Shown here piece after piece: positions 1 through 6,745 of a stretch of DNA of 8,614 nucleotides (position 1 is its first letter; every line of letters begins with the position of its first letter). Both the position numbers and the translations under genes were made by a program. The stretch is from NCBI GenBank assembly GCA_030591825.1, contig JAUVAG010000027.1:1-8614 (forward strand), given 5' to 3'. This DNA is from Dethiosulfatibacter sp. Lineage in GTDB: Bacteria; Bacillota; Clostridia; Tissierellales; Dethiosulfatibacteraceae. The notes beneath the pieces were generated by a model. The model saw nothing but the letters and a program-made list of their open reading frames with translations, was not told the origin of the DNA and did no database searches.

Positions 1-1
1 A

Positions 2-184
2 GCGCTTGTTGATAAACACGTTCAAAATCAGCCGCAAATTCGAGATGGTGTGGATAACTTTTCAAAAAGTATTTTTCGAATAACAATGGCAGGTATAAAT
101 AAATTTACCTTTCATAGCTGCTCAAGAATTAAACATATTGACAAGTCAACCCATTTAATGTATGATATTGCAGTAACATATTGA
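2..184 (+). CDS. Possible 3' end of an unrecognised upstream gene (partial)
   Basis: An open frame of 60 codons enters from the left edge and stops at TGA 182-184. The peptide runs from ALVDKHVQNQ to HLMYDIAVTY. I recognise no family, domain, signal peptide or membrane segment in it. Two points argue against it being a real gene: it uses CGA, CCG and GCG codons that are scarce in the neighbouring genes, and the strong ileS promoter lies wholly inside it. In its favour, a 60-codon open stretch is somewhat unlikely by chance in DNA this AT-rich. It could be the tail of a gene acquired from elsewhere, a decayed remnant, or chance. Confidence 0.25.
   Translation, partial: ALVDKHVQNQPQIRDGVDNFSKSIFRITMAGINKFTFHSCSRIKHIDKSTHLMYDIAVTY
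138..166 (+). promoter_or_regulatory. Sigma-A promoter of the ileS T-box transcript
   Basis: The -35 hexamer TTGACA (138-143) is a perfect match. It is followed by a 17-bp spacer and the -10 hexamer TATGAT (161-166), one mismatch from consensus. Transcription should start near 172-174, giving a leader of about 315 nt before the ileS start codon. It is the strongest housekeeping promoter seen in the window, which fits a gene whose control is exerted afterwards by transcript termination. Confidence 0.85.
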
Positions 185-440
185 TTTGTGCACCAACGGC
201 GTACAAAAAATAGAAACTTTGACTGGAAGAGTAGCCTTGTTGAAATTTACAGAGACATAATCATTGGCTGAAAGATTATGAAGGGATGCAAAGTGAAAAT
301 CATCCATGAGTTTGATACCTGAATCAAGTAGGGCTTCACGTGACAAGCGTTAATTGTATTGAGCGGCAGATTTTATCTGCAATCAGGGTGGTACCGCGGA
401 GAATTTTCGTCCCTTATATTTATATATAGGGGACTTTTTT
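173..440 (+). ncRNA. T-box leader (tRNA-Ile-sensing riboswitch)
   Basis: The T-box core AGGGTGGTACCGCGG lies at 385-399, upstream of an aminoacyl-tRNA synthetase gene. AGGG (385-388) can pair with CCCT (411-414) to form the antiterminator, which competes with the terminator at 409-440. Upstream elements resembling stem I include AGAGA (251-255), a possible hairpin 256-262/274-280, and a distal hairpin 284-288/301-305. A stem III-like hairpin is GCAGA/TCTGC (366-380). The likely specifier is ATC (323-325) in the context CTGAATCAA, an isoleucine codon. The TGGT bulge (389-392) would pair with an acceptor end ACCA, matching the A discriminator of tRNA-Ile. Uncharged tRNA-Ile should therefore permit readthrough into ileS. 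The stem I fold was drawn by eye and is the least certain part. Confidence 0.93.
409..440 (+). terminator. Leader terminator of the T-box
   Basis: GTCCC (409-413) pairs with GGGAC (430-434) and the stem extends through TTATA/TATAG with one G-U pair. A run of six T (435-440) follows directly. The left arm shares CCC with the antiterminator, so the two structures are mutually exclusive, as expected for T-box control. Confidence 0.9.
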
Positions 441-478
441 ATGTTTAAAAACTAGTACAAAATGCAAGAAATGAATCT

Positions 479-484
479 AGGAGG
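479..484 (+). promoter_or_regulatory. Ribosome binding site that fixes the ileS start
   Basis: AGGAGG lies four bases before ATG 489. The two earlier in-frame ATG codons at 462 and 471 have no Shine-Dalgarno-like sequence ahead of them, so translation very probably starts at 489. The longest open frame would add nine residues (MQEMNLGGF) that look like translated leader. Confidence 0.85.
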
Positions 485-488
485 ATTT

Positions 489-3400
489 ATGGAAAAAATA
501 TTCAACAATATATCAACAGCACCATATAATGAATATGAAAAAGACATAAGGGATCACTGGGAAAAAATAGATCTTTTGCATCAAAGTGTTGAAACTCGTG
601 CGGATAAAGAAAGCTTCATCTTTTACGAGGGACCACCTACTGCAAACGGCAATCCGGGAATACACCATGTAATAGCAAGAACGCTAAAGGATTCAGTCTG
701 CAGATTCAAGACAATGGAAGGATACCAGGTAAAGAGAAAAGCTGGATGGGATACTCACGGACTTCCTGTTGAAATCGAAGTTGAGAAGAAACTTGGACTC
801 AACAATAAGCAAGACATTGAAAACTATGGAATAGACAAGTTTAACACAGAATGCAGGAATTCAGTATTCACCTACGAAAGCAAGTGGAGAGAAATGACTG
901 AAAGAATGGCTTATTTAATAGATCTTGACAATCCATATATTACTCTTGAAAATGACTATATAGAATCAGTATGGTGGATTCTTGACAAGTTCAATAAAGA
1001 AGGGTACATCTATGAAGGTCACAAGATAATGCCATATTGCACAAGATGTGGTACAGGACTTGCTTCTCATGAGGTTGCTCAGGGATATGAAGAAATAAAG
1101 ACCAGTACTGTATATGCGAAGTTTAAGAGAAAGGATGCTGATGAGTATTTCCTCGTATGGACAACAACGCCTTGGACACTTGCCTCTAATGTTTGTCTTA
1201 CAGTTCATCCTAAAGAAACATATGTAAAGGTTAAATCGGAAGATACAGTATATATTCTTGAAAAAAATCTTGCTGGAACAGTACTTAAGGAAGAATATGA
1301 AGTAATTGAAGAAATGAAGGGAAGAGACCTTGAATTTGTTGAATATGAGCAGCTCATGCCTTTTGTTGATGTAGATAAAAAAGCATTTTATGTTACTTGT
1401 GCAGATTATGTTACAACTGAAGACGGTACTGGAATAGTTCATACAGCGCCAGCCTTCGGTGAAGACGATTATCAGACAGGTCTTAGATACAACCTTCCTG
1501 TACTCCAGCCTGTAAATGAGCAGGGCAAGTTTACTGAAACGATATGGAAAGATATGTTTGTAATGGATGCAGATCCTGAAATAATAAAATGGCTTAGAGA
1601 AGAGGGAAAGCTTTACAAGAAAGTTACAATGAATCACAATTATCCTCACTGCTGGAGATGCAAAACACCACTTCTTTATTATGCAAAGCCGAGTTGGTAT
1701 ATTGCAATGACAAAGCTTAAAGACCAGTTGATAGAAAATAACAACACGGTTGAATGGTATCCTCCTTTTGTTGGAGAGAAAAGATTCGGGAACTGGCTTG
1801 AAAACTTAAATGACTGGGCAATTTCCAGAAGCAGATACTGGGGAACTCCTCTTCCTATCTGGACATGCGAATGCGGTCATACTGAAAGTGTCGGTTCAAG
1901 AAAAGAGCTTGCCGAGATGGCAATAGAAGATATAGATGAAACAATAGAGCTTCATAGACCATATGTTGATGATATCCACTTCAAGTGTGCTCACTGTGGA
2001 GGTACAATGGAGAGAGTTAAGGATGTAATCGACTGTTGGTTTGACAGTGGGGCCATGCCTTATGCCCAACATCATTATCCATTTGAGAACAAGGAAAACT
2101 TTGAAGAGCTTTTCCCTGCAGATTTTATCTGTGAAGGAATAGACCAGACAAGAGGATGGTTCTACTCACTTATTGCAATATCCACTTTTGTAATGGGCAA
2201 GTCTCCTTACAAGAGGGTTCTTGTAAATGACTTGATCCTGGATAAGCATGGAAAGAAAATGTCCAAGACTAAGGGTAATACTGTAGATCCTTTTAGCATG
2301 TTTGACAAATACGGTGCCGATGCACTTAGGTGGTACTTGCTGCATGTGTCACCTGCTTGGACGCCTACAAAGTTTGATGAAGAAGGACTCAAGGAAGTTA
2401 TGAGCAAATTCTTTGGAACTGTTAAAAATGTATACAACTTCTTTGTACTTTATGCTAATACAGACGGTATTAACCCTAACGACTTCTTGGTTGAATACAA
2501 GGATAGACCGGAGCTTGATAGATGGATACTTTCCAAGTTCAACAACCTTGACAAGTATGTAAGGGAAAGCATGAACCAGTATGATCAGACCAAAGCAGTA
2601 AGAGCAATACAGGAATTTGTAAATGAAGATTTATCAAACTGGTATATAAGAAGATCTAGAAGAAGATTCTGGGCGACAGAGCTTACAGAAGATAAGAAAT
2701 CAGTATACAATACAACTATGGAAATTCTTATAGGAATTTCACAGCTTGTTGCACCTTTCTCTCCATATCTTGCTGAGGAAATATACAGAAACCTTACAGA
2801 TGGCGTTTCAGTACACCTTAGCGATCTGCCAGAGGTTGATGAGAATATGATAGATGAAAACACAGAGAAGAGAATGGATCTTGTCAGGAATCTCGTTGCA
2901 CTTGGTAGAGCTGCAAGAGAAACTGAAAGAATCAAGGTAAGACAGCCTCTTCAAAAGATTCACATAGATGGAAAATATGAAGAACTTATGGCTGACCTTG
3001 CTCCTCTAATCATGGAAGAACTTAATATCAAGGAAGTTGTATTCGAGAAGAACCTTCAGGAATTCATGAACTTCAGCCTCAAACCAAACTTTAGAACTTG
3101 CGGACCGAAGCTTGGAAAGAATGTAAAGGCTTTTGCAGGAGTTCTGGCTAAATCAAATGCCTTGGAAATCATAAACAGCGTGCAAAATGGTGGAAGTGTT
3201 GATGTTGAAGTCAATGGAGATACTGTAAATGTTACTGAAGAAATGCTTGATATCAGAATAACTTCCAAGGAAGGATTCAATGTATCTATGGAAAACAATC
3301 TGTTTGTAATCCTTGACACAAACCTTGATGATGACCTTGTAAATGAAGGATATGCAAGAGAGTTCATATCAAAAGTTCAGCAGATGAGAAAGAGCAACGG

Positions 3401-3590
3401 ATATGAAATGATGGACAATATTGAGATTTCCTACAAGGGACCTGCTGAAATTGACAATGCAGTTGAAGTTCACAAAGACTATATCATGAAGGAAACCCTA
3501 GCACTTAAGATAGAAGTGAAGGATGGACTTGATTGTGAAGTACAAAACCTTAATGGACATGATACATGTATAGAGCTTAAGAAAGTTTAG
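489..3590 (+). CDS. ileS: Isoleucyl-tRNA synthetase, long IleRS2 type with GIHH signature
   Basis: This cytoplasmic class I synthetase charges tRNA-Ile with isoleucine using ATP. The protein has 1033 residues from ATG 489. Visible parts: N-terminal catalytic half with EGPPTANGNPGIHH (47-60) and GWDTHGLP (86-93); CP1 editing domain with WTTTPWT (224-230) and GTGIVHTAPAFGEDD (313-327); cysteine pairs C184/C187 with C388/C391 and C460/C462 with C500/C503, likely zinc sites; KMSKT (590-594) as the KMSKS loop; anticodon-binding helices from about 675 including NWYIRRSRRRFW; and a C-terminal extension of the kind seen in long IleRS proteins. Length and motifs place it in the eukaryote-like IleRS2 group rather than the shorter IleRS1. 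The oddity is GIHH at 57-60 where class I enzymes have HxGH. Because an intact T-box controls it, it is probably the housekeeping enzyme. IleRS2 proteins generally resist mupirocin. Confidence 0.97.
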   Translation: MEKIFNNISTAPYNEYEKDIRDHWEKIDLLHQSVETRADKESFIFYEGPPTANGNPGIHHVIARTLKDSVCRFKTMEGYQVKRKAGWDTHGLPVEIEVEKKLGLNNKQDIENYGIDKFNTECRNSVFTYESKWREMTERMAYLIDLDNPYITLENDYIESVWWILDKFNKEGYIYEGHKIMPYCTRCGTGLASHEVAQGYEEIKTSTVYAKFKRKDADEYFLVWTTTPWTLASNVCLTVHPKETYVKVKSEDTVYILEKNLAGTVLKEEYEVIEEMKGRDLEFVEYEQLMPFVDVDKKAFYVTCADYVTTEDGTGIVHTAPAFGEDDYQTGLRYNLPVLQPVNEQGKFTETIWKDMFVMDADPEIIKWLREEGKLYKKVTMNHNYPHCWRCKTPLLYYAKPSWYIAMTKLKDQLIENNNTVEWYPPFVGEKRFGNWLENLNDWAISRSRYWGTPLPIWTCECGHTESVGSRKELAEMAIEDIDETIELHRPYVDDIHFKCAHCGGTMERVKDVIDCWFDSGAMPYAQHHYPFENKENFEELFPADFICEGIDQTRGWFYSLIAISTFVMGKSPYKRVLVNDLILDKHGKKMSKTKGNTVDPFSMFDKYGADALRWYLLHVSPAWTPTKFDEEGLKEVMSKFFGTVKNVYNFFVLYANTDGINPNDFLVEYKDRPELDRWILSKFNNLDKYVRESMNQYDQTKAVRAIQEFVNEDLSNWYIRRSRRRFWATELTEDKKSVYNTTMEILIGISQLVAPFSPYLAEEIYRNLTDGVSVHLSDLPEVDENMIDENTEKRMDLVRNLVALGRAARETERIKVRQPLQKIHIDGKYEELMADLAPLIMEELNIKEVVFEKNLQEFMNFSLKPNFRTCGPKLGKNVKAFAGVLAKSNALEIINSVQNGGSVDVEVNGDTVNVTEEMLDIRITSKEGFNVSMENNLFVILDTNLDDDLVNEGYAREFISKVQQMRKSNGYEMMDNIEISYKGPAEIDNAVEVHKDYIMKETLALKIEVKDGLDCEVQNLNGHDTCIELKKV

Positions 3591-3613
3591 AAAAATAAAA
3601 TAGAAATTTAATC

Positions 3614-3650
3614 AACAGGTTTCATGTCGTAAGATGTGGAACCTGTTTTT
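3614..3650 (+). terminator. Intrinsic terminator after ileS
   Basis: AACAGGTTTC (3614-3623) pairs with GGAACCTGTT (3638-3647) over ten base pairs with one G-U wobble. A T run ending at 3650 follows. It lies 23 bases after the ileS stop and separates ileS from the downstream regulator gene. Confidence 0.85.
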
Positions 3651-3741
3651 GTTAAAAAGTAAATTATGACGTACAAATCTTCAAGAAATATTGGTTATTG
3701 TAAGGAAATAATTACATGAATATTAAATCTTGGTCGAACCA

Positions 3742-3770
3742 TTGAAATATATTTATGAAAAATATATAAT
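3742..3770 (+). promoter_or_regulatory. Probable sigma-A promoter of the sigma-54 activator gene
   Basis: TTGAAA (3742-3747) is followed by a 17-bp spacer and a perfect TATAAT (3765-3770). Start of transcription would be near 3777, leaving an untranslated leader of about 104 nt before ATG 3881. No T-box or other known riboswitch is evident in that leader. The rest of the AT-rich stretch 3651-3880 shows no gene. Confidence 0.65.
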
Positions 3771-3880
3771 GATTTTAATAGTGTAAATATTTCATTACAA
3801 TTTTGTATATATAAGGCTTATGTCGCATGGAATCTGTTTTGAGGGTAAGGAAATTGCATTAATATTATTGAGGTGATCAT

Positions 3881-5989
3881 ATGTTGGTTAGAGACGTAAT
3901 GATAAAGAATCCAGTAAAGGTATATGAAAATGAACTTGTAACTAAAACCGTTGAAAGATTGAAAAAATTTAATCTTTTAAGCTTTCCTGTTCTGAATACG
4001 AATGAAGAACCAGTTGGTATCTTCGTGAGTCGTGTAATTAATATTAATAGTGACAATTTTAAGAATATTACAGTTGGCGAAATAATGAGGGTTATTGATA
4101 GTGTTAGTGTTATAAAAGAATTTGAAGAGGCATATTCAATATTTGCCAAGCCTAGAGAGTTTTTCTTTGTACTGGATGACCTGGGAAAATTTGTTGGTAT
4201 ACTTAGAAAAAGACATGTTATGAAAATTTATTATGAGAAGTCTAATTACTGTGAGGCAAATACAGAAGGTATATTGAATTGTGTGGATTCAGCTGTTCTG
4301 GGAATAGATAAGCAGGGCGAAATAATATTTATTAATGAAAATGCAAAAAACATTTTGGGTACAGGATATGAAAGTGTTATTGGATTGAAGATAGATAGCT
4401 TGATTCCTAATGCAAAAATGCTGGAAATAATGCAAGTGGGAGAAGTGGAGTTTAACAGAAGTTTTGATTATAAAGACAAGAAGCTTCTGGTCAGCAGATA
4501 TCCTGTTGAAAATGACTACGGAACTATAGGTGCGATTTGTTCATTCAGGGATGTTACGAAATATAATGAAATACAGGATGAACTTGTTTTAGAGAAAAAC
4601 GAGAAGGAAGTTCTTGAGACCATATTTGAAATAGCATATGACGGACTTTTAGTTATTGATCCTGATGGATATATTACTATGATTTCCAATGCATACAAGA
4701 AATTTCTCGGAGTAGAGGATAAAAATGTCATTGGTATGCATGTTACTGAAATTATAGAAAACACAAGAATGCACAAGGTTGCCGAAACTGGTATTGCTGA
4801 AATTGGTGATCTTCAGAAAATCAATGACAATCATACCATCGTTTCAAGGATTCCTGTCTTTAAAGATGGTGTTCTTGCAAGTGTTGTGGGAAAAGTTGTA
4901 TTCAGGAATATTGATGAGCTCGACGATTTATACAGTAAAATAGGAAAAATAGAAACACAACTTGAACACTACAAGAATGAACTGTCTCAGATTAACAAGT
5001 CCAAATATGTATTTTCTGATATTATTGGAAGAAGTACTGAGATGAAACAGGTAGTAAATATTGCAAAGAAAGCAGCATATACAAATTCCAATGTATTGAT
5101 TCTAGGAGAAAGTGGAACGGGAAAGGAACTGTTTGCCCATTCTATACACAATTCAAGTGCAAGAAGAAACAAATCCTTTGTAAAGGTTAATTGTGCAGCC
5201 ATACCTGATGAATTGTTGGAGTCGGAGCTTTTTGGATATGAACAAGGAGCCTTTACAGGAGCCAAGAAGGGTGGAAAGATTGGAAAGTTTGAAGTGGCAG
5301 ATCAGGGAACTATTTTTTTGGATGAAATTGGAGACATGCCAATGCGTATGCAGGCAAAGCTCCTAAGAGTAATTCAGGAAAGGGAGATAGAAAAGATAGG
5401 TTCAAACAATACGAATAGAATTGATGTCAGGATTATAGCTGCTACTAATAAGAATATCGAGCAGATGATTGAAGAAAAGAAATTCAGGCTGGACCTGTAT
5501 TACAGACTTAATGTTGTTACATTGAATGTACCAGCCTTAAGGGACAGGACTGAGGATATAGATGCCCTATGTAAAAATTTCATTGAGAAATTCAGAATTA
5601 GATATTTGAAAAGAGTAGATAAAATAAATGATAAGTCCATAGCTAAGCTTAAGAAATATAATTGGCCAGGAAATATTAGGGAACTTGAAAATATTATAGA
5701 AAGAGCTATAAATATTATGGATGGCGGGTCAATTATAAAAGCTAAACATCTTCCTGTTGATATATCTGGACGATATGATGTTGAAGATGTAAAGCCTCTT
5801 AGAGTATCTATGGATGAGTATGAACGAAAGACATTAATAAAATGTCTTGAGGCAGTGAATTATAATAAATCTAGAGCATCAAAACTTTTAGGGATTAGCA
5901 GAACAGCCCTATACGAAAAACTCGACAAGTATGAATTAAAGATTGTAAGAAAATCCTTACAAAAAAATGATGAAAACAAGGGTGTGTAA
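3881..5989 (+). CDS. Sigma-54 enhancer-binding activator, CBS-PAS-PAS-AAA+-HTH
   Basis: This 702-residue cytoplasmic activator should use ATP hydrolysis to remodel sigma-54 RNA polymerase. Domains in order: a pair of CBS motifs (about 1-118), the family often binding adenine nucleotides; PAS 1 (about 123-228); PAS 2 (about 243-345, containing ENTRMHKV); a short coiled-coil linker (about 346-375); and a central AAA+ domain (about 379-610). The AAA+ domain has Walker A GESGTGKE (409-416), the sigma-54-contacting GAFTGA loop (456-461), Walker B TIFLDE (477-482), AATN (520-523), FRLDLYYRLN (535-544) and WPGNIRELEN (595-604). A Fis-type helix-turn-helix ends it (NKSRASKLLGISRTALYEKL, 662-681). There is no receiver domain, so it is not a two-component regulator. 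Start ATG 3881 follows GAGGTGA (3870-3876). It precedes a sigma-54 promoter with likely binding repeats, so it probably controls the MaoC-bcd-etf operon. The ligand is unknown. Confidence 0.95.
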   Translation: MLVRDVMIKNPVKVYENELVTKTVERLKKFNLLSFPVLNTNEEPVGIFVSRVININSDNFKNITVGEIMRVIDSVSVIKEFEEAYSIFAKPREFFFVLDDLGKFVGILRKRHVMKIYYEKSNYCEANTEGILNCVDSAVLGIDKQGEIIFINENAKNILGTGYESVIGLKIDSLIPNAKMLEIMQVGEVEFNRSFDYKDKKLLVSRYPVENDYGTIGAICSFRDVTKYNEIQDELVLEKNEKEVLETIFEIAYDGLLVIDPDGYITMISNAYKKFLGVEDKNVIGMHVTEIIENTRMHKVAETGIAEIGDLQKINDNHTIVSRIPVFKDGVLASVVGKVVFRNIDELDDLYSKIGKIETQLEHYKNELSQINKSKYVFSDIIGRSTEMKQVVNIAKKAAYTNSNVLILGESGTGKELFAHSIHNSSARRNKSFVKVNCAAIPDELLESELFGYEQGAFTGAKKGGKIGKFEVADQGTIFLDEIGDMPMRMQAKLLRVIQEREIEKIGSNNTNRIDVRIIAATNKNIEQMIEEKKFRLDLYYRLNVVTLNVPALRDRTEDIDALCKNFIEKFRIRYLKRVDKINDKSIAKLKKYNWPGNIRELENIIERAINIMDGGSIIKAKHLPVDISGRYDVEDVKPLRVSMDEYERKTLIKCLEAVNYNKSRASKLLGISRTALYEKLDKYELKIVRKSLQKNDENKGV

Positions 5990-6002
5990 ACAAAAGCTAA
6001 CA
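5983..6002 (+). repeat. Direct repeat copy 1, candidate activator binding site
   Basis: TGTGTAAACAAAAGCTAACA overlaps the last codons and stop of the activator gene. It matches copy 2 at 6016-6035 in 19 of 20 positions, differing only at 5991 (C versus T). It has partial dyad character at the ends (TGT...ACA). Its centre lies about 188 bp upstream of the predicted sigma-54 start site, within the usual range for an upstream activating sequence. Confidence 0.7.
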
Positions 6003-6015
6003 TGAAATATGATGT

Positions 6016-6035
6016 TGTGTAAATAAAAGCTAACA
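6016..6035 (+). repeat. Direct repeat copy 2, candidate activator binding site
   Basis: TGTGTAAATAAAAGCTAACA is the second copy, starting 33 bp after copy 1. That is about three helical turns, so both copies face the same side of the DNA. Its centre is about 155 bp upstream of the predicted sigma-54 start. The bases between the copies are not conserved, which suggests the 20-mers are the functional units. Confidence 0.7.
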
Positions 6036-6101
6036 AAAAGTGACTATACAATGTTAAAAAAATAACTAAATCATATCTCGTATATAATGATTTTTATATT
6101 G

Positions 6102-6138
6102 AAATCAGGTAAAACAAAGGGTTTTACCTGATTTTTTT
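6102..6138 (+). terminator. Intrinsic terminator after the activator gene
   Basis: A perfect 14-bp stem is formed by AAATCAGGTAAAAC (6102-6115) and GTTTTACCTGATTT (6121-6134). The loop is AAAGG and the T run extends to 6138. It lies between the repeats and the sigma-54 promoter, so it insulates the downstream operon from readthrough and leaves it dependent on its own promoter. Confidence 0.93.
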
Positions 6139-6152
6139 ATATTTTTTCTTAG

Positions 6153-6169
6153 TTGGCACGATATATGCA
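6153..6169 (+). promoter_or_regulatory. Sigma-54 (RpoN) -24/-12 promoter
   Basis: TTGGCACGATATATGCA matches the consensus TTGGCACRNNNNTTGCA at every fixed position except the first T of the -12 element. The invariant GG (6155-6156) and GC (6167-6168) are exactly ten bases apart. Transcription should start near 6180, about 32 nt before the ATG of the MaoC-type gene. No comparably good sigma-A promoter is seen next to it. Confidence 0.9.
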
Positions 6170-6211
6170 ACGTATAAATGTGAAAATATTAACGTAAAGA
6201 GAGGTATAGTT

Positions 6212-6628
6212 ATGAAAGGTAAAACAATCAATGAGATAAAGGTTGGAGACGTAGCCTTTTTTCAAAAAACTGTAACAGAAACTGACGTTTATCTTTATGC
6301 AGGGATTACTGGAGACATCAATCCTGCCCATGTTAACCAGGAAGTATCAAAGGATACAATGTTTAAGGGTAGAATTGCCCACGGCATGTTGACTGCAGGT
6401 TTTGTTTCTGCTGTTCTTGGAATGCAGTTGCCTGGACCAGGTACTATTTATCTGTCACAGGATCTTAAATTTACAGCACCAGTAAGATTCCAGGATACAA
6501 TAAAAGCTGAAGCCAAAGTTATAGAAGTTATCTTAGAAAAGAACAGAGTTATACTAGAAACAATATGTACAAATCAAAATGGAGATGTTGTTCTTAAGGG
6601 TAAAGCTACAGTGATGCCACCCAAATAA
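6212..6628 (+). CDS. MaoC-type (R)-specific enoyl-CoA hydratase
   Basis: This 138-residue single hot-dog-domain protein belongs to the MaoC/PhaJ family, which reversibly hydrates trans-2-enoyl-CoA to (R)-3-hydroxyacyl-CoA. The family's catalytic signature is present: YAGITGDINPAHVN (29-42) supplies the Asp35/His40 pair, followed by FKGRIAHGMLTAGF (51-64). The length is that of stand-alone PhaJ-like enzymes. Start ATG 6212 follows GAGAGG (6199-6204) with seven-base spacing. It is first in the sigma-54-driven operon ahead of bcd, so its substrate or product is likely crotonyl-CoA. That would connect (R)-3-hydroxybutyryl-CoA to butyryl-CoA formation. The same fold occurs in other acyl-CoA dehydratases and in FAS-linked proteins, so the substrate is inferred from context. 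Confidence 0.88.
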   Translation: MKGKTINEIKVGDVAFFQKTVTETDVYLYAGITGDINPAHVNQEVSKDTMFKGRIAHGMLTAGFVSAVLGMQLPGPGTIYLSQDLKFTAPVRFQDTIKAEAKVIEVILEKNRVILETICTNQNGDVVLKGKATVMPPK

Positions 6629-6681
6629 CACTTTGATTAATGTAACAGATGTTGAAAGGTCCTAGCTTCGATAAAAGCCTT

Positions 6682-6709
6682 TTGGCAGAAATGATTTGTA
6701 AAATATTAT
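6682..6709 (+). promoter_or_regulatory. Possible internal promoter before bcd
   Basis: TTGGCA (6682-6687), a 16-bp spacer and TATTAT (6704-6709) resemble a sigma-A promoter, each hexamer one base from consensus. It lies in the 117-bp gap between the hydratase gene and bcd, which is long for an operon. The AT-rich sequence makes chance matches common. No convincing terminator is visible in the gap, so readthrough from the sigma-54 promoter is expected. Confidence 0.3.
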
Positions 6710-6745
6710 TTAATAAAATATTAGTTAAATTAATGGAGGTCAAGA

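Noticed and set aside
155..346. 63-residue open frame on the - strand
   Set aside because: It lies across the T-box leader and shows no ribosome binding site or recognisable protein; the RNA structure explains the region.
966..1649. 227-residue open frame on the - strand inside ileS
   Set aside because: Its Cys-, Phe- and Ile-rich translation is typical of the antisense of a conserved coding region. The + strand frame is clearly ileS.
3842..3858. Possible second sigma-54 promoter (GG and GC ten bases apart, perfect TTGCA) before the activator gene
   Set aside because: The -24 half is poor (AGGGTAA). The implied start near 3869 would put the ribosome binding site at the very 5' end of the message. 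The sigma-A promoter at 3742-3770 is a better explanation.
5734..5747. Third partial copy of the repeat (ATAAAAGCTAAACA) inside the activator gene
   Set aside because: It matches only part of the 20-mer with an extra base and encodes ordinary protein sequence; chance is likely in AT-rich DNA.
6083..6088. TATAAT upstream of the hydratase gene as a sigma-A -10 box
   Set aside because: No acceptable -35 hexamer lies 16-18 bases upstream, and any transcript would meet the strong terminator at 6102-6138.
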